DNA of 64,000 nucleotides from Paenibacillus paridis (GCF_006345825.1 NZ_VCIX01000092.1:2046001-2110000); one strand, 5' to 3'. Numbered from the stretch's first letter, positions 8,427 through 17,429 are shown. Numbers and translations: made by a program. The notes: generated by a model from the sequence alone, not told the origin.

Positions 8427-9341
8427 CTATGAATGGCTGCTCCATGCTTCTGAAAGCAGCTCGAAATTGAGACCAGCGGCAGCAATCGAACCCATTGATG
8501 CAGCGGCGATCGCCTGGTACATCTCCGCTGCGGCATCCCCGGCGCTATAAATGCCAGCCACGTTCGTTTTCCCAAAATGATCAACGGTAACCGTCCCTGA
8601 TTCCGTGACCTCGCAGCCAATGGCTTGTGGCAGGTTTGATCCGGCAGCTAGCTTTGGCGCGAAGAAAATACCGTTGCACGGAACGATTGTCCCATCCTGC
8701 AATGCAATGTGCTGAACCTGACCATTTGTGGATTCAATTCGTGCAATCGGTGAATCAAATACCGGAACTTGATGCTGCTTCAGCTCATCACGCTGTTCAT
8801 CCGTTAAATCGTCAGGACCATCCGTGCAAATCGAATACTGGCTTGTCCATCCAGATATCATTTTAGCTAAGTGCATCGCCCGGGCACCTTTGACAATTAA
8901 CACGAGCGGCTGATCCCTTAATTCCCAGCCGTCGCAATACGGACAAACAAACGCGCTTTTGCCATACACTTCAGTCAAGCCATTGATATCTAAAGGAAGA
9001 TCCTTCATTCCTACTGCAAACAGCAGCTTTTTGAACCGGTAGCCTTTCGCTTGTGAAGTCGTAATTTGAAAATCGCCATCGGTACCAGAAACCGAAACGG
9101 CTGCTTCTTCAACGAATTGAACCGAAGGATATGAATTAATCTGTTCCTTAGCGATACGCCGAAATTCGCTAGGCGTAACTCCATCTCTCGTTAAAAAACC
9201 ATGAGTCTCCCGCGTAACGCGGTTACGCGGTTGCCCTTCGTCGATAACGACCACACTTTTTCTTGCTCTGCCCAGCACTAGTGCAGCACTCAACCCGGCT
9301 GGTCCCCCGCCGATAATCCCTACATCAATTAGTTTTTCCAC
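8427..9341 (-). CDS. NAD(P)/FAD-dependent oxidoreductase, thioredoxin-reductase-like
   Basis: About 304 residues with the two dinucleotide-binding domains of the thioredoxin reductase/AhpF group. The FAD loop is VGIIGGGPAGLSAALVLGRA at the N terminus, a redox pair CPYCDGWE lies mid-protein, and the C-terminal FAD-contact motif is AGIYSAGDAA. The usual TrxB redox site is CAxC, so CPYC marks the related subgroup of uncertain substrate often annotated as a generic NAD(P)/FAD-dependent oxidoreductase. The NADPH loop is degenerate (IVKGARAMHLA), so nucleotide specificity is unclear. The GTG at 9341 is favoured because AAGGTG sits six bases upstream; a GTG at 9350 overlaps that site. Confidence 0.88.
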   Translation of the reverse strand: MEKLIDVGIIGGGPAGLSAALVLGRARKSVVVIDEGQPRNRVTRETHGFLTRDGVTPSEFRRIAKEQINSYPSVQFVEEAAVSVSGTDGDFQITTSQAKGYRFKKLLFAVGMKDLPLDINGLTEVYGKSAFVCPYCDGWELRDQPLVLIVKGARAMHLAKMISGWTSQYSICTDGPDDLTDEQRDELKQHQVPVFDSPIARIESTNGQVQHIALQDGTIVPCNGIFFAPKLAAGSNLPQAIGCEVTESGTVTVDHFGKTNVAGIYSAGDAAAEMYQAIAAASMGSIAAAGLNFELLSEAWSSHS

Positions 9342-9530
9342 AATTAACACCTTCCCATATCTTTAATATCTTCAAATAAAACAAAAAAATAATAAGAGAT
9401 AATTGGTATCCTTAATATCTACTATAAATGAAAACACATCTTTTATCAAGCTAGTTTTATCTGACTACTTCACATTAATATTTCCCCTTTCTCATGTGCT
9501 GCGACAATTTTATGCTTCATCATCAAAAAA

Positions 9531-9567
9531 AACCTTCAGCGCCACAAAATAAATGGCATTGAAGGTT
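9531..9567 (-). terminator. Rho-independent terminator behind the metallophosphoesterase gene
   Basis: AACCTTCA (9531-9538) pairs with TGAAGGTT (9560-9567), with an inner GCCA/TGGC pairing; on the minus strand it runs into a T-tract. It marks the 3' end of the ABC transporter operon. Confidence 0.82.
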
Positions 9568-9577
9568 CTTCAATCTA

Positions 9578-10642
9578 TTAATAAGTAAAATTACGGTGCA
9601 TGCCTGCACCCATGCGGTAAGCCGATATTCTTGAATGCTCAAAATCGGCGGTCATGATGTCGAAAGCAAACTCAGAATCCGTTCCCCCTACCCGTTCTGG
9701 CGAATCTGCAAACTCTTGGTGAGTGCAAGCGTTTAAGGTAGAAACCATTGGTATCCCATCTTTATAGACGACTTGGTCATAGTGCACATGTCCGAACAGG
9801 CATCCTATTACCGTACCTGGTCCTTGTTTTGAGAAGTCAGCTTCTACCCTTTCCTCAGGAGCTCCTTGAAGAGCACCCGGCACGTAAGTTCCTCCCTCTC
9901 GGAAAGCCTTTAGGATTCCCCATAATGCTTCATCGTTGCGCACCGCATGATCGGTCCCTACGATATCTTCCTGTAAAATCGGAACATGCGAGGCAATCAG
10001 CACACGCCAATCCGCTTTATTAGGAAAGGCAAGCGCTTCGTCTGCCAGCCAGCTTAACTGCTTGGCAGAAAAAATATAATGCCATTGCCCTAAGAGAGCC
10101 AATTCCCCATTTTCCTTGTGAGTATAAGGAAAATCCGTACAATCCAATACGATAACCCTTGTTTTCTTATGCGGAATATCGACGTAATAATATAAGCTCA
10201 TTGGGTGTTCGGTATTGAAGCATGCCAGCTCCTTAACGGGGCCTAGCGTAATTTCGCGAGTTTCATCCGGATAAACGACATGCTCGGCACCTCCACTCTG
10301 AAGCTCGTAATCATATATGGAATTATCATCATGATTCCCTTTTACCATCAAGAGAGGAACACCCGCAGCAGCAAGCTCAGCAGTCATTTCCCTTTGGGCT
10401 GCGACCACCTCGGTCTTCGGGCCATTGATGCTGATATCCCCACCGCACAAAATAAAGTCCAGCGGCAAATCCTTTGCGATTTCCCCAATTATCCGAGCAG
10501 AGCTGAGCTGATTGCCGCCAAACCCATGATGCAGATCCGTTATAAACACAAAGTTTAATGTGCGTTCGTTCTGGTTATTTGACAGAACTTCGATTGCAGT
10601 CCTAGTGATATCCGCATATAACTCGTCTATGCCCGCCATCAC
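9578..10642 (-). CDS. Calcineurin-like metallophosphoesterase
   Basis: A 354-residue cytoplasmic phosphoesterase (no signal peptide). All metal-binding blocks are visible: FITDLHHG (Asp and His), LCGGDI (Asp), VKGNHDDN (Asn, His), IASHVP (His) and LFGHVHYDQ (His, His). It is the last gene of an operon with a sugar-type ABC transporter. Its start overlaps the ribosome site/stop region of the binding-protein gene (GAGGAG at the stop, then GTG at 10642 or ATG at 10639), so it is probably translationally coupled. Because the binding protein resembles the glycerol-3-phosphate protein UgpB, cleavage of an imported phosphate ester or phosphodiester is a reasonable but untested idea. Confidence 0.9.
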   Translation of the reverse strand: MMAGIDELYADITRTAIEVLSNNQNERTLNFVFITDLHHGFGGNQLSSARIIGEIAKDLPLDFILCGGDISINGPKTEVVAAQREMTAELAAAGVPLLMVKGNHDDNSIYDYELQSGGAEHVVYPDETREITLGPVKELACFNTEHPMSLYYYVDIPHKKTRVIVLDCTDFPYTHKENGELALLGQWHYIFSAKQLSWLADEALAFPNKADWRVLIASHVPILQEDIVGTDHAVRNDEALWGILKAFREGGTYVPGALQGAPEERVEADFSKQGPGTVIGCLFGHVHYDQVVYKDGIPMVSTLNACTHQEFADSPERVGGTDSEFAFDIMTADFEHSRISAYRMGAGMHRNFTY

Positions 10643-10653
10643 GCTTCATCTCC

Positions 10654-11982
10654 TCATTTTTTGCTCAAATATTTGTCTAGCTCCTTCTGCGCGGTCTGCT
10701 GCGCTTCCTTCAACGCTTCTGCTGCGGGCCTGTTCTCGATCTCCACGCGGTCAGCCGCAAGCTTCAGCGCATCGTTGATTTTCCCGTTTGTCGGATCCGC
10801 AAAGTACGGACTGGCGGTTTTAGCTTGCTTAAGCGGTGCCGCAAAATGAGGATTTTCTTTCGTATAGGCAACAAAAGCAGCGTCTTCTGCAGCCGAATTA
10901 CGGACTGCGATATAACCTGTTTCAATCGACCATTTTGCTGTATTTTTCGTATTCGTAAAAAAGGATAGCCATTTAAAAGCAGCGGCTTGCTTCTCAGGTG
11001 AAGCATTTGCCAGAATTGCAGCATAGACTCCTGCGGCTTCCGGCTTCGCTTCATGCCCTTCCCAGCCTGGTTGAGGCGCAGCGCCGATAATGGAGAAATC
11101 CAAATCCCCAATGTCACCGGTTGAGCCCGTATAGCCTAATGCCCGACCTTGCATGACGTCATCGATGGTTTTGTACCAATATTCCCAGCCTTGCCCGCCA
11201 AAATGGATGCGCATAATCTTGTCTTCATGAATCCATTTGCGGAATGCATCCCAGGTATCCATCCACTCCTGGCTATCAATCAGCACCTTCGTGCCGTCAT
11301 CGCTCAAAATTTTGCCGCCTCGGCTGAGGGTGGCATCGATGAGATTCGAGTGGTTCCACATCGGCTCCCAACCATAAACTTTGGTTTCACCATTTTCTTT
11401 CACCGTCATCTGCTTGGCAACTTCAGCCAGCCCCTCCCACGTTGCAAGCTTGTCCGGGCTAATGCCTGCTTTCTCCAGCATGTCTTTACGGTAATAAAGC
11501 AGCTGAGTTCTACCGTATAAAGGAAGGAAATATTGCTTGCCGTCAACTTTGCCTGGCTCATAAAAGGAAGATACGAAGTCACTCGGATCAAAATCGGCTT
11601 GCCCTGCGATTAACCCGTCCAAATCTGCAAAATAGCCTTTTCTCGCCCAATCCCTGTCCTCCACGAGTGCGGCGGCAGGCGGGTCTCCCGCAGCGATGGC
11701 CGCTTGCAGCTTCTGTTTCGTTTCATCATAATTCCCTTGGATAACAGCCTTTACGACTACCTCGCTCTGTGATTGGTTAAAGTCGTCCATGATGGATTGC
11801 ATCGTTTCGCCCAGCTTACCTCCCAAGCCGTGCCAGAACTCAATTTCCACTGCTTTGGCTGCCGGGGCATTCGTGCCTCCTGCTGAATTCGTTTCTTTTC
11901 CGGAATTGCTGCCGCATGCCGCTAGCAGTGCCGTCAGAATAAGTACGACTATCGTGTTGTTCCATTTTTTTGTATTCTTCAT
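10654..11982 (-). CDS. ABC transporter substrate-binding lipoprotein (family 1, UgpB-like)
   Basis: A 442-residue extracellular solute-binding protein. The signal sequence ends in the lipobox LLAACGS, predicting lipid anchoring at Cys about 21. The early mature sequence EIEFWHGLGGKLGETMQSIM followed by a GNYDET block resembles UgpB-type binding proteins (FWH and GNY motifs). The ATG at 11982 is chosen because the signal peptide starts there and GGGAGG lies upstream; 21 in-frame upstream codons would break the signal peptide. It belongs to an operon with two permeases. No ATPase gene is present, so a shared MsmX-type ATPase is likely. The substrate is not certain. Confidence 0.9.
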   Translation of the reverse strand: MKNTKKWNNTIVVLILTALLAACGSNSGKETNSAGGTNAPAAKAVEIEFWHGLGGKLGETMQSIMDDFNQSQSEVVVKAVIQGNYDETKQKLQAAIAAGDPPAAALVEDRDWARKGYFADLDGLIAGQADFDPSDFVSSFYEPGKVDGKQYFLPLYGRTQLLYYRKDMLEKAGISPDKLATWEGLAEVAKQMTVKENGETKVYGWEPMWNHSNLIDATLSRGGKILSDDGTKVLIDSQEWMDTWDAFRKWIHEDKIMRIHFGGQGWEYWYKTIDDVMQGRALGYTGSTGDIGDLDFSIIGAAPQPGWEGHEAKPEAAGVYAAILANASPEKQAAAFKWLSFFTNTKNTAKWSIETGYIAVRNSAAEDAAFVAYTKENPHFAAPLKQAKTASPYFADPTNGKINDALKLAADRVEIENRPAAEALKEAQQTAQKELDKYLSKK

Positions 11983-12041
11983 GTTTGTCTTAACCTCCCA
12001 TTTCATTTGTTTGTTCATGACATTCGCCCCTGCAGTTACGA

Positions 12042-12884
12042 TCATTTGTTCACCGATTGCGCATTGTTCACCCCCTTAATAATCCATTTTTGGGCGACAA
12101 CGAAGAGAACAAGCAATGGAACAATCGTAAATGTACTTGCTGCCATGATGAGCGGCCATTTCATTCCATATGCTCCGCCTTCCACAAAGAAGCTTCGAAG
12201 ACCGGCAGAGACCAGGTAAAGGTTGGGATTTTTTGTAATGAGCATGGGCCACAAATAATTGTTGTACTGTCCAATGAAGGAAAGCAGCGACATCACGATC
12301 AACGTGGAACTGGAAAGCGGCATCATTATTTTCCAAAGAATTTTCCAATGTCCGGCTCCATCAATCTTTGCAGCCTCTGCCACCTCCTTCGGTATTTGAA
12401 GAAACGCTTGCCGAAGCAGGAAAATTCCAAATATCGTTATGGTATTGGACAGGATCAGTCCGGAATAGCTATCGAGCAGTCCAAGCTTCGCAAGAATGAC
12501 GTATCCCGTCAAATAAGTAGCCGATACGGGCAGCATGTAACTGACAATGATAAGCCCCATCAGCGGCCGAGCAAGCGCAAACTTCATATGGGAGAGGGCA
12601 TACGCCATCATCGAAGAATTTATTAATTGAATGATGACCACTGCGGTAGCTACGAATACGCTATTAAACAAATAGAGACTAAAGGGGGCCGAATGCCAAG
12701 CATCGATAAAGTTGCTCCAAAGCGGCTCAGCCGGCCACAAAATCGGTGGAATAGACCAAATCTCGTCATTTGTTTTAAGTGAGCTGCTGAACATCCATAG
12801 AAATGGAAACACCATAACGATACAGATGATTACAAGCGATAGATATAAAATCATTCGGCTAAAAAAGCGGTTCATAGGCAGCAT
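12042..12884 (-). CDS. Sugar-type ABC transporter permease (MalG/UgpE-like)
   Basis: A 280-residue inner-membrane permease with six hydrophobic segments. The EAA loop that contacts the ATPase is VAEAAKIDGAGHWKILWKIMMP. The ATG at 12884 has a perfect AGGAGGTG seven bases upstream and lies 15 bases behind the stop of the partner permease gene. Together with the gene at 12899 and the binding protein at 10654 it makes up the importer core. Confidence 0.93.
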   Translation of the reverse strand: MLPMNRFFSRMILYLSLVIICIVMVFPFLWMFSSSLKTNDEIWSIPPILWPAEPLWSNFIDAWHSAPFSLYLFNSVFVATAVVIIQLINSSMMAYALSHMKFALARPLMGLIIVSYMLPVSATYLTGYVILAKLGLLDSYSGLILSNTITIFGIFLLRQAFLQIPKEVAEAAKIDGAGHWKILWKIMMPLSSSTLIVMSLLSFIGQYNNYLWPMLITKNPNLYLVSAGLRSFFVEGGAYGMKWPLIMAASTFTIVPLLVLFVVAQKWIIKGVNNAQSVNK

Positions 12885-12898
12885 TTGTGCACACCTCC

Positions 12899-13777
12899 TT
12901 ATAAGTAATGGATTCTCCGTCTAGAAATATACATGGATACGAGTGATATCAGCCCAAGCAGTACGACCATCGATATCGATACCGTCGAGGCTTGCCCGAT
13001 GTTAAATTGCCTGAAAGCGGCATCATAATACAAATATAAAAGTGTCGTGGTGGAGCCCGATGGCCCGCCTTGCGTAAGCACATTGATTTGATCATAGGCC
13101 TGCATGGCATCGATGGTCGTAATCATAAACAGAAAGAACGATGTTGGAGAGATAAGCGGCAGCGTCACATGCCAGAAACGCTGGGTTTTGCTGGCTCCTT
13201 CAATCATCGCCGCTTCATGCAGCGATTCCGGAATGTTCTGAAGAGCGACCAGATAGAAGACCATCGTCCATCCGATTCCTTTCCACACGGTCACGATTAA
13301 AACGGAAAGCAGCGCTGTCTTGGGGCTTTGCGTCCATTCCAAGCTGCCTGCGCCGAAAAAGTTCAATATGGCATTAGCCAATCCCACTCGCGGCTCATAA
13401 ATCCATGCCCATACGATGGAAACGGCTACCGTTGGCGTGATCCATGGCGAGAAAATGATAGCCCTGTATATCGCTGAGCCTTTCATCTTGCGATTCAGCA
13501 GCAAGGCCAGCAGCAGCCCTCCGATTAGGGTTGGAAATACATTTCCTAAAGCAAATAAGAAGGTCGTTTTAAGTGCTTTGAAAAAAGCGGGTTCTTGAAG
13601 CAAATTCACATAATTGTCTAATCCAACCCAGTTTTTGACTGGATTCATGAAATCCCAATCCGTGAAGCTTAAATAAACGATATAGGCCATGGGCGCAAGC
13701 CAGAAGAGCAAGTAAGGGATCAATGCCGGCAAAATAAATAAATACGCCTGCGGCTCTCCCCATTTTTTCCAATTCAT
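12899..13777 (-). CDS. Sugar-type ABC transporter permease (MalF/UgpA-like)
   Basis: A 292-residue permease opening with EPQAYLFILPALIPYLLFWL, typical of the MalF/UgpA group. The EAA loop is LHEAAMIEGASKTQRFWHVTLP. About six membrane segments are seen. It starts 16 bases behind the EamA transporter gene with a GGGGGG-type ribosome site, so the two are almost certainly in one transcript. Confidence 0.93.
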   Translation of the reverse strand: MNWKKWGEPQAYLFILPALIPYLLFWLAPMAYIVYLSFTDWDFMNPVKNWVGLDNYVNLLQEPAFFKALKTTFLFALGNVFPTLIGGLLLALLLNRKMKGSAIYRAIIFSPWITPTVAVSIVWAWIYEPRVGLANAILNFFGAGSLEWTQSPKTALLSVLIVTVWKGIGWTMVFYLVALQNIPESLHEAAMIEGASKTQRFWHVTLPLISPTSFFLFMITTIDAMQAYDQINVLTQGGPSGSTTTLLYLYYDAAFRQFNIGQASTVSISMVVLLGLISLVSMYISRRRIHYL

Positions 13778-13793
13778 GTTATCCCCCCTAAAG

Positions 13794-14651
13794 TTAAATT
13801 CCCCAGAAGCCGATCAATACGATTCCCGTAAAGATGATGCCTGCCGAAGCAATGCGGATGATTTCTTTTTTCTCTTTTAAGACATAGATAGCCGCGAGCG
13901 TTCCAAAGACGGTCCCGATCTCGCGAAGCGGTGCAACGTAAGTCAGCGGAGAAAGATTAAGGGCGAGCAGAAACAAAAAGTAGGAGCCCGGCGAGAGGAC
14001 GGAACCAATCGCAAGCAGCGCCCCATCTTTTCTTATCACGCCGGTCCAGTCGGTTTTCTTGAACTTAATGTAAGGCGTGAGTCCCAGGATGAAACCGATG
14101 TTAGAAGCTTCCAACAAAGCGAGCGGTGAGAAGTGAAGCAAATTAATTTTGTCTACCATCACATAACTCATGGTGCACAATCCAACTCCGACCGTAAAGA
14201 GAATGACTTTGAGCGGGATCGCTTCTCTTTGCCTAGTAAAGGCAAGCCCGCTAGTCACGCTAAAACCGATAGCAATACATAATAATCCTATCCAGCCCCA
14301 GACGGACAAGCTTTCCTTCAAAAACAGCACGCTCATTAGCGGCAGCAAAAACGTACTGATCCCTCTCATCATAGGATATACCTGCGATAAGTCCCCATAA
14401 GTTAACGATTTGGCAAGAAAATTAGCGTATCCCCCTTGAATCAGCATGGACAGCAGTAAAAGCAAATAACCCTGTGTCGAAATGTCTGGGCTCGTTACCT
14501 CCTTCACAAAGAAAGGAAGCAGCAACACCGTGGAAGGAACGAAAATAATCCATAAAAATAATGGTTTGTTCTCGCTATGCTTGGTAAGCAAATTCCAAAC
14601 GGCATGCGAAATGCCAGAAGCGAGTACGAGAAGCACTGAAATAATATGCAA
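13794..14651 (-). CDS. EamA/DMT-family transporter
   Basis: A 285-residue protein with about ten hydrophobic segments in two EamA repeats; the second repeat ends with TYVAPLREIGTVFGTLAAIYVLKEK, a typical closing block. A TTG at 14651 is taken as start because GGAGGAGGTG lies five to eight bases upstream; the frame extends further upstream only through that ribosome site. It is the first gene of the ABC transporter operon. An efflux-type DMT carrier in front of an importer is unusual; it may export a product or carry a related metabolite. Confidence 0.85.
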   Translation of the reverse strand: MHIISVLLVLASGISHAVWNLLTKHSENKPLFLWIIFVPSTVLLLPFFVKEVTSPDISTQGYLLLLLSMLIQGGYANFLAKSLTYGDLSQVYPMMRGISTFLLPLMSVLFLKESLSVWGWIGLLCIAIGFSVTSGLAFTRQREAIPLKVILFTVGVGLCTMSYVMVDKINLLHFSPLALLEASNIGFILGLTPYIKFKKTDWTGVIRKDGALLAIGSVLSPGSYFLFLLALNLSPLTYVAPLREIGTVFGTLAAIYVLKEKKEIIRIASAGIIFTGIVLIGFWGI

Positions 14652-14716
14652 ATTACACCTCCTCCAAAACACACATAAACACACACTTATACAATAAAAC
14701 GCAATTTATGTTTTTC

Positions 14717-14745
14717 ATCGTATCATCCGCTACTGACTCTGTCAA
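14717..14745 (-). promoter_or_regulatory. Sigma-A promoter of the EamA-ABC-phosphoesterase operon
   Basis: On the minus strand TTGACA (14745-14740), a 17-base spacer and TACGAT (14722-14717) form a near-consensus vegetative promoter about 65 bases ahead of the TTG start. Confidence 0.75.
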
Positions 14746-14752
14746 CCATAAA

Positions 14753-14766
14753 AAGAGCGCTTTCTT
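14753..14766. promoter_or_regulatory. Possible catabolite-responsive element (cre)
   Basis: The sequence AGAAAGCGCTCTTT (minus strand) resembles the CcpA site consensus TGWAANCGNTNWCA around the central GCGCT and lies about 8 bases upstream of the -35 box. Its ends are not consensus, so CcpA control is only suggested. Confidence 0.4.
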
Positions 14767-14824
14767 TTCCTAGCTAACCTTACTAGCTAACTGGCGAAGT
14801 ATCCTCCAACAATCAACACAAAAA

Positions 14825-14851
14825 AACGTCTAGGCATTGTCCCTAGACGTT
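14825..14851 (-). terminator. Terminator of the DeoR-family regulator gene
   Basis: AACGTCTAGG (14825-14834) pairs with CCTAGACGTT (14842-14851), followed on the minus strand by a T-run. It isolates the regulator gene from the ABC operon downstream. Confidence 0.87.
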
Positions 14852-14876
14852 CGTATTTAGTAATGGATTGTGTTGT

Positions 14877-15641
14877 CTAACATATCACTTCTATGCCATG
14901 ATGCCTGTAGGTTTGTAACACTTCCGGATCAATTTTTGAATCCGTGACGATCCGCTCTACATCCGAAAGACCGCATATCGATGACAGAGAGACCGCATTA
15001 AATTTGCTGCTATCGGCAAGAACGATAACCTTATTCGAGCGCTCCAGCATTTTTTTCTTCAACTGAATTTCCCCGATGCCATAGTCCGTTAGTCCAGCGG
15101 TTAATGATATTCCGCTAGTACTCATAAAAAATGTATCCGCATGGAATTGCGAAATAAAGTGCTCTGCGATGTCACCCACAACGCATTGCTCCGCATTACG
15201 AACAACCCCTCCGACAAAAATAATCGTAAAACCCGATTTATTCATTAATAAGGAGGATATTGGAAAAGAGTTCGTCAAGATGGTAAGCCGCTCGAATTTT
15301 TTCATCAGAACCTTCGCAAATTCCGTATTCGTTGTACTTACATCAAGAAATAAAGACTGTCCTTCGGCCACAAAATTCGAAGCCGTATGAGCAAGCTCTG
15401 ACTTTTCTTGGACTCGCTTCAGCTCCCTAACCGTAAAAGGCAGCTCTTTGCGATAATCCGACGCAGGCAGCGTCGCACCGCCATGCACTCGTTTAAGAAA
15501 GCCTTCCTTCTCAAGGCTCTCCAAATCCCTGCGAACGGTCTCGAACGAAACGCCAAACTTAGCAATCAAATCTGTTGCTTTTATAGACTGACTCTCATGC
15601 AGCAATTGTAAAATAGCATTGTGTCTTTCATGCACCAGCAT
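14877..15641 (-). CDS. DeoR/GlpR-family transcriptional regulator
   Basis: A 254-residue regulator. The N-terminal helix-turn-helix contains the DeoR signature around IKATDLIAKFGVSFETVRRDL, followed by LVRVHGGA-like KRVHGGATLP. The C-terminal sugar-phosphate sensor domain (DeoRC) has VSTTNTEFAKVLMK, LTNSF, FVGGVV and LADSSKF, typical for phosphosugar binding. Ribosome site AAGGAG precedes the ATG. It lies directly upstream of the ABC/phosphoesterase operon on the same strand, behind its own terminator, and is the obvious candidate for its control. GlpR-type proteins respond to sugar or glycerol phosphates. Confidence 0.92.
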   Translation of the reverse strand: MLVHERHNAILQLLHESQSIKATDLIAKFGVSFETVRRDLESLEKEGFLKRVHGGATLPASDYRKELPFTVRELKRVQEKSELAHTASNFVAEGQSLFLDVSTTNTEFAKVLMKKFERLTILTNSFPISSLLMNKSGFTIIFVGGVVRNAEQCVVGDIAEHFISQFHADTFFMSTSGISLTAGLTDYGIGEIQLKKKMLERSNKVIVLADSSKFNAVSLSSICGLSDVERIVTDSKIDPEVLQTYRHHGIEVIC

Positions 15642-15770
15642 ACGACCACTCCTTCACAAACTAACAAAATACTAAAAAGAAGTGTACCACAACGGCTGGA
15701 CAAAACGCAAAGAAACACAATAATTCACACATTCCCAACAAGAAGCACTATTCAGCCCGTTTAACCTAAA

Positions 15771-17213
15771 TTAAGCATTCTGATAATCTGGCAAGTGCAG
15801 CATCTCTGGTACCGTAACGAATGTGTACTCTTTTTCTCGCAATAGTGGGATCATGAGCTTAAGCGCTTCGACCGTATTGTCCTTTCCGCTGGAAGAATGC
15901 TGCAAAATAATTCCGCCGGGATAGATTTGTTTGTTCACGATTTTTATCATAGCTGGCGCTCCGATTCCCGACCAATCCATCGTATCCACAGACCAGTTCA
16001 CGACCGCCATATTTAGCTCATGTACGGCCTTTACTCTTTCCTCGTCTAATTCCCCATACGGTGGACGAAACAACAAAGGACGCAAGCCCGAAATAGCTTC
16101 CAATTGATCCTGCGTATCCTTGATCTGTTTCCGAGCCTCCTCGATTGTCAGCTGGTCAAAATGGGGATGAGACCACGAGTGGTTAGCTATTACATGTCTT
16201 TCCTTTACGATCCTCTTCATCATCTCCGGGTGGGCCTTCGCTTGTTTTCCCACAATAAAAAAAGTCGCCTTTATCTCATTTTCTTTCAAAATATCCAAAA
16301 TGCTAGAAGTGGTTTCCGTATCTGGCCCATCATCAAAAGTCAATGCAACGCGCTTTCCATCAGCTGCTGCACCGTTGTAATAAACCTTCTTTTTAATAAC
16401 GTCTGAAGCTGCATTTGTATGATTATCTCTGCTCAGTTCCTCAAGTCCATCGATTTGTTGATTATCCGGACTAGAGGGATGCTCGCCATATTGCAAGAAA
16501 TATTGCTTTAAGCCTTCAACGATGCCTTTTGCTGCTGCTGCTTGCCCATCCGTACTAAGCATAATAGATTCCTCGTCAGAGTTGGTTAGGTAACCGACTT
16601 CAACGAGTACTGCCGGCATTTCGCTAAGCGAAAGCACCTTAAGCTGCTCCTCCTTTACTCCGCGGTCTCGAAATCCTAAACCCTTGATCATGTTCTGTTG
16701 CACGGATTGGGCTAATAGCCTGCTGCCTTCCTCTGTGTGTAACGTCTCCGTTCCGTTTGCAGAAGCATCTGTATACGTATTACCATGAATTGATAACAAA
16801 GCGTCAGCTTGCCATTCATTAGCCATAGCAGCACGATCCTCCAATTCTACGAATAGATCTGTTGATCTTGTCAATCGCGGCTCAAACATCGGTTCGTCCC
16901 TTAGCAGATCGAACACCTTCATCGCAAGCGTGAGCGTATAGTCCCTCTCGTATTTTCCGCTTGCCCCCGTGGCGCCTGGATCTTTCCCTCCATGTCCCGG
17001 ATCGATCATAATTTTATACTTTGGCGATTGAATGGATGCCGGAGGTGATAGTTTTACCGGATTTTCAAATGAATGCCCGGTTGTCCGAATAGGAAGTTTT
17101 TTGCTTGTATAGCTGATACCCCAAGCGGTTACACCTCCCACCACAGTAATAAATAGAACAAAAAGAATGATGATGGCTTTGATGGACGGTTTGCGTTTTT
17201 TGTACGTATTCAT
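15771..17213 (-). CDS. N-acetylmuramoyl-L-alanine amidase / polysaccharide deacetylase fusion
   Basis: A 480-residue two-enzyme protein. After a basic tail, one membrane segment (about 11-32) anchors or exports it. Residues about 66-240 form an Amidase_3 domain whose zinc ligands appear to be His74 (DPGHGG), Glu89 (YERD), His143 (SIHGN) and Glu205 (LVEVGY). Residues about 285-478 form a NodB-type deacetylase with TFDDGPD (Asp294/295), HSWSHPH (His345, His349), RPPYGE, the WSVDTMDW block and a late LQH. Both domains look catalytically complete and would act on peptidoglycan outside the membrane. The ATG at 17213 follows AGGAGG. It is monocistronic. Confidence 0.93.
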   Translation of the reverse strand: MNTYKKRKPSIKAIIILFVLFITVVGGVTAWGISYTSKKLPIRTTGHSFENPVKLSPPASIQSPKYKIMIDPGHGGKDPGATGASGKYERDYTLTLAMKVFDLLRDEPMFEPRLTRSTDLFVELEDRAAMANEWQADALLSIHGNTYTDASANGTETLHTEEGSRLLAQSVQQNMIKGLGFRDRGVKEEQLKVLSLSEMPAVLVEVGYLTNSDEESIMLSTDGQAAAAKGIVEGLKQYFLQYGEHPSSPDNQQIDGLEELSRDNHTNAASDVIKKKVYYNGAAADGKRVALTFDDGPDTETTSSILDILKENEIKATFFIVGKQAKAHPEMMKRIVKERHVIANHSWSHPHFDQLTIEEARKQIKDTQDQLEAISGLRPLLFRPPYGELDEERVKAVHELNMAVVNWSVDTMDWSGIGAPAMIKIVNKQIYPGGIILQHSSSGKDNTVEALKLMIPLLREKEYTFVTVPEMLHLPDYQNA

Positions 17214-17242
17214 GGTGCCTCCTAGCGAATGATAGTAGTAGT

Positions 17243-17274
17243 CATCTCTTAAAAACAACTATAGTTGAGAGATG
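17243..17274. repeat. Nested inverted repeat upstream of the amidase/deacetylase gene
   Basis: CATCTCT (17243-17249) and AGAGATG (17268-17274) are complementary arms. Between them, abutting the right arm, is the perfect 12-base palindrome CAACTATAGTTG (17256-17267). It lies about 30 bases ahead of the amidase/deacetylase start and could be an operator or a 5'-leader hairpin. Confidence 0.6.
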
Positions 17275-17380
17275 TCTCGCCAACTTCGCTAGCATGTAAA
17301 CAAGTTGTGTACGACTGCTAACATTCCTGTCTGTGAAAAAATAAACGTCTACTCGACCGACCTACACATCGTATGCAAAA

Positions 17381-17418
17381 AAAGCACAGCTTCTGCCGTT
17401 AAGCAGTAGCTGTGCTTT
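17381..17418 (-). terminator. Terminator of the two-component/lipoprotein operon
   Basis: The arms AAAGCACAGCTTCTGC and GCAGTAGCTGTGCTTT pair almost perfectly around CGTTAA, with a T-run on the minus strand, 12 bases behind the stop at 17430. Confidence 0.88.
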
Positions 17419-17429
17419 TATTTGAGTTC

